A stretch of DNA of 64,000 bases from Firmicutes bacterium UBA3930 (lineage in GTDB: Bacteria; Bacillota; Clostridia; Caldicoprobacterales; Caldicoprobacteraceae): the NCBI GenBank assembly GCA_002385885.1, contig DGEI01000042.1:38341-102340 (forward strand), written 5' to 3'. A program made the position numbers and the translations under genes. Under the pieces are notes generated by a model that saw only the letters and a list, made by a program, of their open reading frames with translations, made no database searches and was not told the DNA's origin. Of the stretch, positions 63,982 through 64,000 are shown in pieces. Within the stretch, counting starts at the first letter, position 1. Each line of letters opens with the position of its first letter.

Positions 63982-64000
63982 CTGTCTCTTATACACATCT
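63982..64000 (+). other. Nextera/Tn5 mosaic end adapter
   Basis: The last 19 bases are exactly CTGTCTCTTATACACATCT, the synthetic mosaic end used in transposase-based library preparation, and they run to the window edge. It is sequencing adapter left in the assembly, not genomic DNA. Confidence 0.95.

Noticed and set aside
63982..64000. A real Tn5/IS50 insertion at the window end
   Set aside because: The 19-mer is the synthetic mosaic end, not the natural IS50 outer or inner end, and it sits exactly at the sequence edge.

Overview
The window looks like a contig piece from an anaerobic, endospore-forming member of the Clostridia (Bacillota). Supporting evidence: a Spo0E-like phosphatase, a SleB-type spore-cortex hydrolase, a DUF421/DUF4363 pair, a B12-dependent class II ribonucleotide reductase, a TM1266-type hydrogenase-associated regulator, ECF/TrpP-type vitamin and tryptophan transporters, strong GGAGG ribosome binding sites and AT-rich intergenic DNA. 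No rRNA, tRNA, CRISPR array, prophage or intact insertion sequence was seen. The last 19 bases are the synthetic Nextera/Tn5 mosaic end, so the right edge is an assembly artefact that truncates the last gene.

Layout. 1-1.9 kb: amino-acid ABC importer (ATPase cut by the window edge). 2.3-3.4 kb: DUF421-DUF4363 on the plus strand. 3.4-13.9 kb, minus strand: uvrA with a small unknown partner, a NagZ-type lipoprotein, two AEC carriers around a hexapeptide acyltransferase, coaX with a probable pantothenate ECF S-component, and a DUF3343 protein. 14.2-20.2 kb: heterodimeric ABC exporter, P1 peptidase and birA. 20.5-25 kb, plus strand: MoxR-DUF58-transglutaminase operon. 25-34.8 kb: nagA-MFS, an Old Yellow Enzyme homologue, trpP, SleB-like hydrolase, TM1266/PfkB pair and a non-canonical EF-G. 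35.3-41.2 kb, plus strand: aromatic amino acid operon aroB-hisC-aroF-tyrA-aroA. 41.2-49.2 kb: TIM-barrel protein, Spo0E, pcm, HNH, DUF362 ferredoxin protein, nrdJ with NrdR boxes and DUF1848. 49.3-64 kb, all minus strand: a sugar-acid catabolism island (gnd, SDR-type uxuB, FGGY gluconokinase-like kinase, LarA-type nickel epimerase homologue, aldose epimerase, lyxose isomerase, LacI regulator, uxaB, uxaA, uxaC, DUF4139, eda).

How the genes fit together. The sugar-acid island encodes the galacturonate route (UxaC-UxaB-UxaA-Eda). It also encodes an unusual set of four consecutive genes that could take fructuronate to mannonate (UxuB), epimerise mannonate to gluconate (nickel-dependent LarA homologue with conserved His/Lys/His spacing), phosphorylate gluconate (FGGY kinase) and decarboxylate it to ribulose-5-phosphate (Gnd). 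This would bypass mannonate dehydratase and KDG kinase, neither of which is in the window. It is the most promising undescribed system here, and it is an inference from gene content.

Other signals worth attention: a perfectly periodic array of six NAG triplets over the trpP ribosome binding site, with the architecture of a TRAP operator; a 164-bp element with 13-bp terminal inverted repeats and two partial copies elsewhere (a MITE-like family); tandem NrdR boxes over the nrdJ promoter; and a terminator-like hairpin between the nagA promoter and its start codon.
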